Positions 53,701-60,329 of a stretch of 64,000 bases of DNA are shown piece after piece. The translations under genes were made by a program, and so were the position numbers. The notes beneath the pieces were generated by a model. That model saw only the letters and a list, made by a program, of their open reading frames with translations, made no database searches and had not been told where the DNA came from. The DNA lies in contig NZ_JAKCFI010000005.1 of NCBI RefSeq assembly GCF_021412625.1, positions 1 through 64,000 of the forward strand, written 5' to 3'. This DNA is from Myxococcus stipitatus (GTDB lineage Bacteria > Myxococcota > Myxococcia > Myxococcales > Myxococcaceae). Position 1 is the first letter of the stretch. Each line of letters starts with the position of its first letter.

Positions 53701-56700
53701 GCACTCCTGTCGCAGGGAATGTCCCTCGCGGTCCACGAAGTGGAGGGCGCCGTGGAGCAGGCGCGCGTCGACCAGGATGTCCGCCCGCGTCTGGCGGCCG
53801 GAGGACACCCAGAAGGTGGGCGAGCAGGTCGGATAGCTCGCCATCACCATGGAGTGCACCACGGCCGCGCCGGTGTCCGGATCCTTGCCCAGGATGGGAC
53901 GGGGCCCCAGCGGGACGTCCGCGCAGGCGATGCCCATGCTTTCGCCGCCCGCCACGGACACGGGGATTCCGTACTCGCCCTTGTCGCTGGTGGTGCCGCT
54001 CATCGTCGGCCCCGGCCCGGTCACCGTGACGCGCATGTTCGGGAAGCGCACGACCGACTGGAGCGGCACGCCTCCGGTGGTGCTCTGCTCGTCCCGCGTG
54101 AAGACCAGGCGGTAGGCCCCCGCGCCCGCGTCGCCCACGGGGACCGCCTGGACCGTGATCGACTGGGTCCGCAACTCCGTCCCCATCCGCGCGCCGAGCG
54201 TGATGACGGTCGTCCCACGCGTCAGGTCCACGTGTCCGGCGAGCTGCACCTCCGGCTCCGAGGTCCCCTGCGTGCTCGCGCTCCACGACTCACCCGCTGG
54301 CGGGAGGATGTCCATCCCCGCCCCCGTCTTGGCGGCGAGGAAGGCGTCGATGCGCTCGGGCGCCGTGCCCGTCGCCTCGCGCCGGGCGACGAAGGACACG
54401 GGCATGGCGTACGGGAACGTCACCTGCTGCGGCACGGCGATGAACGCCGTCAGCTCCGCCGTGGGCTCCACCGCGAGCTGTCGCTCCTGGGGCGCGCGCA
54501 ACGCGCCCGAGACCACCGCCGGCACCATCTCCTGGATGAAGGCGTCGAGCTGCGGGAAGAGTCCCAGCATGCTCTGCGCGTGGGCCTCGCCGTACACCAG
54601 CGCGTCCAGGGCCCGCTTCCACAGCGGCGCGCGCGGCGGCAGGGGCGGCAGCGCGCCCTCCTGAGTCCCGCCGTCCCCGGAGGTCGACGGGACCCCGATC
54701 GCCTGGCGCACGATGGCGTCCTGCTCCTCCGTGAGGGCCATGTAGCCGATGAGCTCCAGCGAGCGCAGGTCCAGCGGCTCCTCGGTCTCCACCGCGGTGC
54801 CATCCGACGTCACGCGCGCCAGCCCCACGCGCGCCACCAGGTGGTTGCGCGGCTCGTGCGCCAGCACCACCACGTAACGTCCCGCGCCGAGCGTCGTCAC
54901 GTTGGGGAATCGCAGGAGCACCGGGTGCTGGACGCGCACGCCCGCGGGGCCCACCTGCCACATGGCCGTGGGCGTCGCGTTGCTCTCCAGCTTCAGCGGC
55001 AGCGCCACGCCGTCGAGGCGCGTGGCCGTCAGCGTCCCCTCGACACCTCCATCCTCGAACAGCAGGGACTCCGCCGGGCCATCGATGACCAGCTCGTCCT
55101 GCGCGGGACCGAAGTCCACGTGCAGCGCCTGCGTGGTGAGCACGCGCCGGGCGCTCGCCGTGTCCACGGGTGTGAGCACCAGCGGCGTGTCGAACGTCTC
55201 GGCCTCGGGCTGGAGGGTCATCAGGCGCCGCACCGTGGGCAGCGGTCCGCCATCGCGCGTGGTGCCGCCCTCGAAGCGGACCACCCGTGGACCCGACACC
55301 TGCGTGATGAACGACCAGTTCCCGTCCGCGCTCGTCCGGGCCGTCACGTCCGTGCCCTCGAGCACCACGCGCACGCCGGCGCTCGGCTGGAATGCGGCGT
55401 CCATCACATAGCCGCGCACCCGCGTGGGCGGGCGCCGCACCGTCAGCTCACTGACGAAGGGCGCCGCCTGTCCGGGCCCGACCTTCGCGTCCACGTCCTT
55501 CACCCGGACCTGGAGCACCGCGCCTTCGGGGAGCGGCGAGCGGGCGACGAACGTCGCCGTCTGGCCTCCGGGCGCCAGCGAGTGACCTCCCGCCAGGGGT
55601 TGCCCGTCGTGCCACACCGTGAAGCCCTCGCGCACCGACTCCAGCGTGGCTTCCTTGTTGAAGGCCACGCTGATGAGCGAATCCGGCTTCACCTCCGTCG
55701 CGCCGGCCGCCGGCTGGACACCCGTGACGGCGAGCGCCTCCGTCTCCGGAGAGCGATAGCGCACCACGACGCTCGCGGTGCCCACGAGCCCCCGCGCGTC
55801 CGTCGCCCTGACATGGACGGTGCTCACCCCCAGGGGGACCGCGACGGTGGCCTCATAGACACCAGGCGAGACCTCCTCCGCTTCGCCCGTGCCGATGAGG
55901 ACCTCGTCGAGCGCCGCATACGCCTCCACCTGCGCGCGCACCCGCACCAACGGCGTGGGGGACTCGGTGTCGTCGACGGGGAGCAACACGCGGACCTTCG
56001 GCGGCGCGTTGTCGATCCGCAGCCGCACGGTCTCCGTCTTCCGATTGCCCGCGGCGTCCGTGGCGACCACCTCGATGGGCGTCTCACCCTGCGACAGCGC
56101 GACGGACGCGGAGAAGGCGCCGCCGACCACCAGCGCGGGCTGTCCCGCCACCGTGACTCCAGCCAGATGGAGGTCGCCCACCTCGCCCTGGACCCGATAG
56201 GGAGACTCGCTCACCGTCAACGGGCTCGTCGCGGGCCGGGTGACGGACAGGTGCGGCGCCGTGCGGTCCACCGCCACCTCTCGCGAGGTGCTCGCCGTGC
56301 GCCCCTCCGCGTCCGTCACGACGATGGCCAGGGTGTGGTCCCCCTCCGGCAGCGCGAGCGCCATGCTGAAGCTGCGCACCGTCACCGAGGCGTTGACGCC
56401 ATTGACCTGGACCTTCAGCGGCAGTGCGCCCCCCTGGACCTGGCCGGACACGCCCACGGCCGGTCCGTTCAGCACCGCGCCGGGCGCCGGGAAGTCCACG
56501 AGCAACGCGGGAGGCGGCGGCACCGTCCCGGCGTCCGTCGTCCCCGCGTCCGCCGGAGGCCCTCCCGCGTCGGGAGTCCCGCCGGCGTCGGCGGACGTGC
56601 CCCCATCCTGCGGTGAACCCGCGTCCGCGAGGCCCCCATCCGGCAGGACGACGTTGCGTGTGACTCGCACGGAGGACTCGGCTCGCAGGCCATAGCCGTC

Positions 56701-59700
56701 CATCGCGACCACGGCGAGGTGCTGCTCCCCTGGCGCCAGGGGGACCCTGCGCTGGAAGCTCCCGTCGGAGGCCACCGTGGCCAGGGCCCCGGCGACCACC
56801 ACCGTCACGGCGCCGTCCTCGGCGCTCGCCGTTCCCCGGACGAGCACGGACGTGTCCTCCGTCACGAAGCCCTCCGTGGGCGCGGTGAGCGTGAGGGACG
56901 GGGGCGTCGCGTTGGCGCGCAGGTGGAGCGTCTGGGAGGACTCGTTCCGCGCGGCATCGACCGCTCGGACGACGAGCGTGTTGTCGCCCTGGACGAGGGG
57001 CAGCGCCACGACGAAGGAGCCATCCGCCCCCACCGTGGCGGCGGTCCCATTCACGGTGAGCGTCACCGTCGTGGCGTCCAGCACCGTCCCTCGGACGTTC
57101 ACCGTGAGCGCGCCGATGCGCGCCCCCTCCGAGGGCCCCGTCACCGTCAACGCGGGGGCGTCCGAGTCACGCACCACCGTCACGCGCTTCGTCGTCGTGT
57201 TGCCGGCGGTGTCGATGACGTCGACCACCAGGACGTTCGTCCCGGAGACCAGCGGCACCATCCGGCGCCACCAGCCATCCGCGCCTTGCGTGAAGCGCAG
57301 GCCCCCCACCTCCACGTGGTCGACGGGGCTCCCGTCCACCACCTCGACCTCGACCTCGACCTGGGCTTCACGCGTCACCAGCCCGTCGATGGGCTCGTGG
57401 ATGGTGACGGTGGGCAGGCCCTGGTCGATGGTGAAGCTCCGGCGCTCCTCGCGCACGTTGCCCGCGGCGTCCGTCGCGGTGACGACGAGGAGATGGGGCC
57501 CGGGCGCGGAGACGACGCCGCCCCGGGTGAAGCCCGCGCCATCGAGCGTGGCGGAGTCCGTCCCCGGGTGCTCGTCCTCCACCGTCCAGGAGAGGGTGGC
57601 CGGCGTGCTGCGGCGCTCGCCGTCGTGGACACCCGTCACCGTGATGACCGGCTTAACCAGGTCGATGGTGAAGGTCGCGGACTTGCTGTCGGTGTTGTCC
57701 GCCTTGTCCCAGGCGGAGACCACCAGGGTGTAGTCGCCGGACGTGGAGAGGGTGGTGCCAGCCTGGAACTCGCCCCCGTTCAGTCTGGCCTCCACGCGCT
57801 GGAGGTTCGCCTCCGTGAGGGTCCACCCCGCCGTCACCGGCACGTTCACCAGCTGCGCGGTCGGGATGCCCGTGAGCGTGAGCGCGGGCGCCGTGAAGTC
57901 GAGCACGAACGCCACGGTCCTCGGGACGGCGGTGTTGCCGATGCTGTCCGTCGCCGTCACCACCAGCGTGTGGGGCCCCTCGGTGGAGACCTCGCTTCCG
58001 CTCGCGAAGTCGACGCCGTCCAGCTTCGCGGACACGGTGCCGGGGTGCGCGTCCAGCGCCATGTAGTTCACCGTCACCGGCGTCGGGTAATGATGGCCGT
58101 GCCACACCCCCGCCACCTGGATGTCCGGGGGGAGGCGGTCGATGGAGAACGAGTGCGGCGCCGAGGTGACGTTCCCCGCCAGGTCCTCCGCCCGGACGAT
58201 GAGGAGATAGGAGCCGTTCGCGGTGACGGTCGTCCCCGACGCGAACGGATTCCCGTTCAAGGTGGCGCTCAGCGACTTCAGGTTCGGGTCGGTGGCGGTG
58301 AAGGTCGGCGTCACGTCCCGGGCCACGGGGCTCGTCTCCGGGAGCCCTTGCACCGTGAGCTGGGGCGGTATCGTGTCCAACGTGAAGGACCTGCGCGCCG
58401 TCGTCCGGTTCCCCGCGAGGTCCTCCGCGACGACCTCCAGCGTGTGGGGCCCTTCCGCCGACACGGAGTCGCCATGCGTGAACGTGGCGCCGTCCAGCGT
58501 GGCGTGGACGCCCCCCGGCGCCAGGTGGGTGTCCGTGGCGGTCCACGTCAGCACCACGGGCGTCGCGCGCTGCGCCCCCTCCTCCACCCCGGAAATGGCG
58601 ACGACCGGAAAGGTCCGGTCGATGGTGAAGTTCACCGTGGCGAACGCGTAGTTCGCCGCGCGGTCCTTCGCGACGACGAACAGGCGATGAGGCCCTTCGC
58701 TGGTCACCGCCGTGTCGTTCGGGAACCCCACGTCGTCCAACGTGATGACCACTGCTTCCAGGTAGGGACTGTCGACGCGGACCGAGGGCGTCACGGGGCC
58801 CGGCGCATGCTGGCCGTCGTACACTCCCGTCACGGTGATGAGCGGTGCTCGCTTCAGGAGCGTGAAGCGCACCCGCTTCATCGCGATGCGGCCGTCGCGG
58901 TCCTCCGCCGTGACGAGCAGGTCATGCTCCCCTTCCGTGTCCAGCGTCGTGTCGTTCGCGATCTCCACCCCGTCGAGCGTCCCGACCACCGTCACGGTGT
59001 AGGGGCCCACGACGTCCCAGAGGAGCGAGACGGGTCCCTGCGTCACGTCACCGTCCGCCACGCCCCGGATGGTGATGACCGGCGCTTCGCGGTCCAGGAT
59101 CGCCGCGCGGCAGACCCGGGAGATGTTCGCGCACGTGTCGGTCATCTCCATGGTGATGGAGTTGACGCCCGACTGGAGCGAGAAGTCCGTGCGGAACCGG
59201 TCGTTCCCCACGAGGGCGGCGGGCTTGCCGTTGATGGTCAGCGACCGGCCATCCTTCCCATAGTGGCCGGCGACGATGATGTCGGCCTCGGTGAAGTAGG
59301 CCCCGTGCTCCGGCTCCGTGACGGTCAGCGGCGTGGGCGTCGTATCCGCGTCGAACACCGCCACGCGGACGCTGGTGTCCGCTCCCCCCGCGGCCGTCGT
59401 CTCCAGTTGATTGGTCGCGGCCAGCGTGACGACACGCGCGTAGAGGCGCCGCTCGCCGACGGGGACGTTCGCCAGGATGTCGCTGCCATTGAGGAGGACG
59501 CGCGCGTCGGGAGCGCTCCCGAGCATCTCGACCAGGAGGATGGCCAGGGTCCCCAACCCCTTGGGCTCGAAGGAGATGACCGAGGAAGGCTGCCCCGCAG
59601 AGAGGTACCCCGTATCCGCCATCCCGCACGGGAGGGACCCGAGCGTCGTCACCGACGCGCGCACCGAGCCGCCACCCGGCTGCGCGCTCACATCGAGCCG

Positions 59701-60129
59701 ATTGGCCCACCCCGTCTTCGCCTTGAAGACGGCCAGCGGCGTTCCAGCGGAGACGGTCCCGACCAGGACCCCGTTGAGGGACGCGGACGCGGAGGTCACC
59801 TCCCCCGCGCCTTGACCGTCGCCGTTCTGGAGGACGACCAGCGCGTCGAGCCCATTGGACCCCACGAACCCCGCGTTGCGCGTGTCGCCGGCCTGGACCT
59901 CCAGGCCGCCCACGCGCCAGGTCGAGTTGACCGATTCGGGGACGACGCCGAAGCAGGCCGGCTCGAGCTCCGCCTCCGTGAGACGAACCCGCGTGGAGGC
60001 CTGGGCCGGCGCTGGAGCCTTCGGCGCGGCGTCTTGGGGCTCCGTCCTGCTCCTGCACCCCGCCCCCATGGCGAGCACCAGCAGCGACAGCGCGCACCTC
60101 AGCCAGAGTCCTCGGCTTCCCGGGCTCAT
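44794..60129 (-). CDS. Giant RHS/YD-repeat lipoprotein with Ig-like repeats and C-terminal YwqJ-like deaminase toxin
   Basis: The 5,111-residue product begins with a lipoprotein-like signal (LVLAMGAGC, Cys25); the ATG at 60129 has GAGGGG upstream, and a longer frame from 60192 only adds a non-signal stretch. Next come seven Ig-like repeats of about 79 residues (nt 59080-57420), further Ig/adhesin-type modules, a DAG/DGG linker (about 56640-56520), a Big-type and a carboxypeptidase-regulatory-like domain (near 55400) and mixed beta modules. From about residue 2900 a DUF6531 segment (RTYNNQSSL) opens the RHS core of YD repeats, closed by SLDPMG and YTDPYGLF (nt 46060-45930, residue 4733). The last 378 residues form the variable tip: H5054-S-E5056 and C5096-V-N-C5099, the zinc ligands of the cytidine-deaminase fold, in YwqJ-like form. 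Toxin activity is inferred. Confidence 0.93.
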   Translation of the reverse strand: MSPGSRGLWLRCALSLLVLAMGAGCRSRTEPQDAAPKAPAPAQASTRVRLTEAELEPACFGVVPESVNSTWRVGGLEVQAGDTRNAGFVGSNGLDALVVLQNGDGQGAGEVTSASASLNGVLVGTVSAGTPLAVFKAKTGWANRLDVSAQPGGGSVRASVTTLGSLPCGMADTGYLSAGQPSSVISFEPKGLGTLAILLVEMLGSAPDARVLLNGSDILANVPVGERRLYARVVTLAATNQLETTAAGGADTSVRVAVFDADTTPTPLTVTEPEHGAYFTEADIIVAGHYGKDGRSLTINGKPAALVGNDRFRTDFSLQSGVNSITMEMTDTCANISRVCRAAILDREAPVITIRGVADGDVTQGPVSLLWDVVGPYTVTVVGTLDGVEIANDTTLDTEGEHDLLVTAEDRDGRIAMKRVRFTLLKRAPLITVTGVYDGQHAPGPVTPSVRVDSPYLEAVVITLDDVGFPNDTAVTSEGPHRLFVVAKDRAANYAFATVNFTIDRTFPVVAISGVEEGAQRATPVVLTWTATDTHLAPGGVHATLDGATFTHGDSVSAEGPHTLEVVAEDLAGNRTTARRSFTLDTIPPQLTVQGLPETSPVARDVTPTFTATDPNLKSLSATLNGNPFASGTTVTANGSYLLIVRAEDLAGNVTSAPHSFSIDRLPPDIQVAGVWHGHHYPTPVTVNYMALDAHPGTVSAKLDGVDFASGSEVSTEGPHTLVVTATDSIGNTAVPRTVAFVLDFTAPALTLTGIPTAQLVNVPVTAGWTLTEANLQRVEARLNGGEFQAGTTLSTSGDYTLVVSAWDKADNTDSKSATFTIDLVKPVITVTGVHDGERRSTPATLSWTVEDEHPGTDSATLDGAGFTRGGVVSAPGPHLLVVTATDAAGNVREERRSFTIDQGLPTVTIHEPIDGLVTREAQVEVEVEVVDGSPVDHVEVGGLRFTQGADGWWRRMVPLVSGTNVLVVDVIDTAGNTTTKRVTVVRDSDAPALTVTGPSEGARIGALTVNVRGTVLDATTVTLTVNGTAATVGADGSFVVALPLVQGDNTLVVRAVDAARNESSQTLHLRANATPPSLTLTAPTEGFVTEDTSVLVRGTASAEDGAVTVVVAGALATVASDGSFQRRVPLAPGEQHLAVVAMDGYGLRAESSVRVTRNVVLPDGGLADAGSPQDGGTSADAGGTPDAGGPPADAGTTDAGTVPPPPALLVDFPAPGAVLNGPAVGVSGQVQGGALPLKVQVNGVNASVTVRSFSMALALPEGDHTLAIVVTDAEGRTASTSREVAVDRTAPHLSVTRPATSPLTVSESPYRVQGEVGDLHLAGVTVAGQPALVVGGAFSASVALSQGETPIEVVATDAAGNRKTETVRLRIDNAPPKVRVLLPVDDTESPTPLVRVRAQVEAYAALDEVLIGTGEAEEVSPGVYEATVAVPLGVSTVHVRATDARGLVGTASVVVRYRSPETEALAVTGVQPAAGATEVKPDSLISVAFNKEATLESVREGFTVWHDGQPLAGGHSLAPGGQTATFVARSPLPEGAVLQVRVKDVDAKVGPGQAAPFVSELTVRRPPTRVRGYVMDAAFQPSAGVRVVLEGTDVTARTSADGNWSFITQVSGPRVVRFEGGTTRDGGPLPTVRRLMTLQPEAETFDTPLVLTPVDTASARRVLTTQALHVDFGPAQDELVIDGPAESLLFEDGGVEGTLTATRLDGVALPLKLESNATPTAMWQVGPAGVRVQHPVLLRFPNVTTLGAGRYVVVLAHEPRNHLVARVGLARVTSDGTAVETEEPLDLRSLELIGYMALTEEQDAIVRQAIGVPSTSGDGGTQEGALPPLPPRAPLWKRALDALVYGEAHAQSMLGLFPQLDAFIQEMVPAVVSGALRAPQERQLAVEPTAELTAFIAVPQQVTFPYAMPVSFVARREATGTAPERIDAFLAAKTGAGMDILPPAGESWSASTQGTSEPEVQLAGHVDLTRGTTVITLGARMGTELRTQSITVQAVPVGDAGAGAYRLVFTRDEQSTTGGVPLQSVVRFPNMRVTVTGPGPTMSGTTSDKGEYGIPVSVAGGESMGIACADVPLGPRPILGKDPDTGAAVVHSMVMASYPTCSPTFWVSSGRQTRADILVDARLLHGALHFVDREGHSLRQECASPDAGSTLDPDSGTYSTISNADITRTEVHFFRADDLEHPIAQFTVGIPYEECEPSQPGQRIPQGHYARVRVGPTTPYKRAIRERCRELNPSIDDDPSAAPPPSLEDEDRAYYERECRDNRENFLRLTAGDPLVVVAVNHATGHTGMTRVQVPPIVKWRPGPDGRCAEDDELGPLKVEEFGQVASISRCSLEELGIDVPVYLYPPEIDVRVWRSAEADGVRQDAPPTLIRHGGAATTRDTYVHVDTHWRVRTMAPVEWRTEDGGVRETPADLGLPPEWFDGGVAACRSGDAGTPCVPGMLRDEGVSGRLLETCSEYGEGAAGSATKSLACLRAGDLEDVPSGVPPLAGRVVRVTGSAAEEPAVAQFGVVPGRGSAALQAAMRVVTPGGQRVTLGNLPRANYYLHIVGHEVFPRDEDGDGVLTPEERNSRPPDFSEPTEDHPAGLPTWAVGMKNVYSSLDPDGFRVLRYDRDREHEFRVLELTDPKVRARGALDSRELEGDSAEADPDDLAYEFLAELLEPVDEGRATTPVGDYVVRFGGDAYGVECDIRVEDDALTGTCDSEFIDDVLSANDLLYLELYLSGNADNVLYRFNLMGVSTRVDLLKAGSEFSARRSVETGSDGASVKDRSVSIPATARFALDPGVIQRGRVKVCTSEACEAGTLVKQADVSLLANGTYGVTQSPDGLAEDPLEQLSQTGLNASRLFSLPLPASLVPMPGSGAESRRIFLIQEIEEPEPRRLVQTLGRPKGVFESANARAPGQLTVQGINVADGHLSFEHEDFAVPQLAEVVRFARTYNNQSSLVSPTGVGWTHNYDGFVQEERLGRYTVVIAGQAYDFPSCATVDEDARTAEGCATDRSHGMRLNVKSREGQVLAVVETASGVVYEFKTRARGYASDERRRWLLDRFHDGHGRANGEGWTHLTYKPDSNLVDTVERTPGRLQLKLTYVPVDLEDEEVAYRLRNLARNQGFELLDGVELRLKTDGTVLHALDFTHDKRGNLSSVARTSALPATQVWEYEYAPLPTQLSGHKLWRASNEVTKARLKLSPPTGGTPVVQWQVAYGRTATSAAYAHVTPAEVVTSVVGTGMPAPGWIIAALDATTRVITRPDGVQVTLDLNEYGNTSATQVPGLGTSTVAWGSDVRGGPVQADATTSPMGRKVTRAINDRLQVDGVTLAEAPSDALPVPGATTTQPLWAVTSRHAGTGRPVGLEVATGHGTATVQQPRTDAGDSQGVTVTDPLKGVVFTAQQFPSLDGVVQGGVDAAGNTLTFEGHETQPLGLPRSVTVSRSLTGTGGLATYTVVYGYDALGNRTSERNQTTGAEVVHTYDAVGRLLSTTVSGSPDTTTTYSYVLGEDALTVTESLSLGRWGRTQTRVTELREGLLRAERYTYGQGVEAELRYDSYQGTRLQSYVDARGKRHTLAYDTAGRMTGETVEGAPVFSHVLDDDGRVKETTDDLGLRTRVRHDVLGRAVRWEYESKRTGDECPGACQYEDVETVVLDASGAVTKRTFGTLTKKHVLESTVDALGRELSVKSGSGSHGGIEAQTFYDGAGRVTRRTDDELGLDETYAYDDVLGRMTRQVRVVQSVNGARTLTETRAYSDSPGGETTVTVTRSLSGRASEPEEIREETRTYTVDTQGRVLGLTETVDGQLAQHAWEYDALGRVALYRDPAGRTTTREYDASGNLVEVVAPGSVSTRFTHDAEGNVLTQVGPGDGESWSMTYDLLGRLESRTLASTTHTAVAHWGYDYLGGGLVEETLPDDTVVRRTYNARGQVETEVRTGTGGQRTVHTRYDGAWVKRQAAVEGASTTVVDRSAATAIDDRGRTRNEVESWAAGSGLEYQYTTQTGWNGRQSTTSETWSMRGQSMGSRTVTVQVDALGNVVRRAQGGAEDSWDYYADGQALRMVPHGYDADEAATAWEYESSGRLKVQRFGEEETEYTYLLDGLLHTVTTPDQRVRTLTYNARGLLDTETFGRDSDVRRTRYAAHDGAGRAREVWHAAGTSAETVWRYQYGPRGELVQVTQPGNDVFTYTYDGLSRVRTITPPAGSVMATVQYTYDFLGREATRRRGNAVWTTAWTNGSPEVLNELGERVERVLDGRGRVAREVFKAGPPSPDASGVARVFKDLEAVDYAYNGLDQLRTATEHRGAAQLVRSQTYDTRSRLKTVSGGGQTVTYDYHDSNALLSIQSPAGTVNYDVDALQRLSQVTLADGTSLDVQWETGGGRVSMIGNSALKHTYCHDARGRLASVTHDAAQESCTTPMGAPRLRYRYTYDERDNRLSEVVDRNESGLPAAQETTQYGYDTAERLTGVRYASGTSVLYKLAPDGARREEKALTGYAGGLGPQGFGAANALPPDHLTYGFDELGGLKEIRNGLNALVAEFTTDRAGRRVRETRGGVEQFYHFDAAGRLVEAEKKAGTVIDQVSYQYDHAGLRRARTKVGTTPETTRYLWSGGTLIEEQLPGVTGGTLYQRAAGVTVAAGSERILADGLGSAVARLGGSGALSVSLFDAWGAPQANTAPTAAQPSIGYTGHSWDSETRLTYAQQRWYDGATGQFLSLDPMGAQVYLRAPTELNPWLYSRGNPLRYTDPYGLFSWSDLVPSEKGIRDTAGACYVGLVDDVLLNNKQDLADFSSRYRANYQGCKFFQNAMAYYRSGNKTTAAARKSILANEYARTGIAASMGVLGALHPNASGDNLEPAMRDTYQAFHWANTTAMQVLELVPSGRPPSFPRTEFATGSVGSSRAMTATATGVSFGPPSSQLPYLMAQAARHEGEGSQTDGGATPKEPTPAAQEPNVAPGPKLSEGAIREKLAALAQDAWGRMRVAYEAGDRMAILDDGTKLRVGDGARQRGPCLSLVMDTCTGQVFYGQNTGVVPTSLKEPLASRTLKVAADNQALHPAPSNYPEGWSRKAGIPGSHSEVQASSRALEARPGAKLEDLAVYNVRTEDISLETAPEMPRCVNCTPITDGVRALTD
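57420..59080 (-). repeat. Seven tandem Ig-like repeats encoded in the giant gene
   Basis: Units of about 237 bp each encode openings such as ITVTGVYDG, VAISGVEEG, LTVQGLPETS and IQVAGVWHG, then a TLDG hairpin, an EGPH-x-L-V-VTA segment and an AGN-FTID end. DNA identity between units is low, so the duplication is old, in contrast to the repeats at 60.5-63.3 kb. Confidence 0.8.
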
Positions 60130-60163
60130 CCCTCGTCCCCTCTCTACACCCGTCTGGAGCCCA

Positions 60164-60175
60164 CCCTTCGAAGGG
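60164..60175. promoter_or_regulatory. 12-bp palindrome upstream of the giant gene
   Basis: CCCTTCGAAGGG lies 35 bases before the start codon of the RHS gene, in the 200-base gap between it and the upstream repeat protein gene. It might be an operator or an mRNA hairpin. No clear promoter was identified in this gap. Confidence 0.25.
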
Positions 60176-60329
60176 CGCTCCGTCAGTTCCATTGACCAAT
60201 ACGGGCCGGGCTCGCGTGTCTGGTCGCGGACACACGCAATCCCTGGCCCTCACGACACACGTCCGGCGTCCCGGGGGCGGCGATCAGACGCGCCGGCCCC
60301 TGGGGCGCTCGGGACACCTCCCGCTCGAC

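Noticed and set aside
45406-60195. Long plus-strand open frames (about 1,000-1,400 codons) opposite the giant RHS gene
   Set aside because: They are antisense to a gene with clear domains; their translations are rich in Arg, His, Pro and Val without recognisable families, as expected from strong GC bias at third positions.
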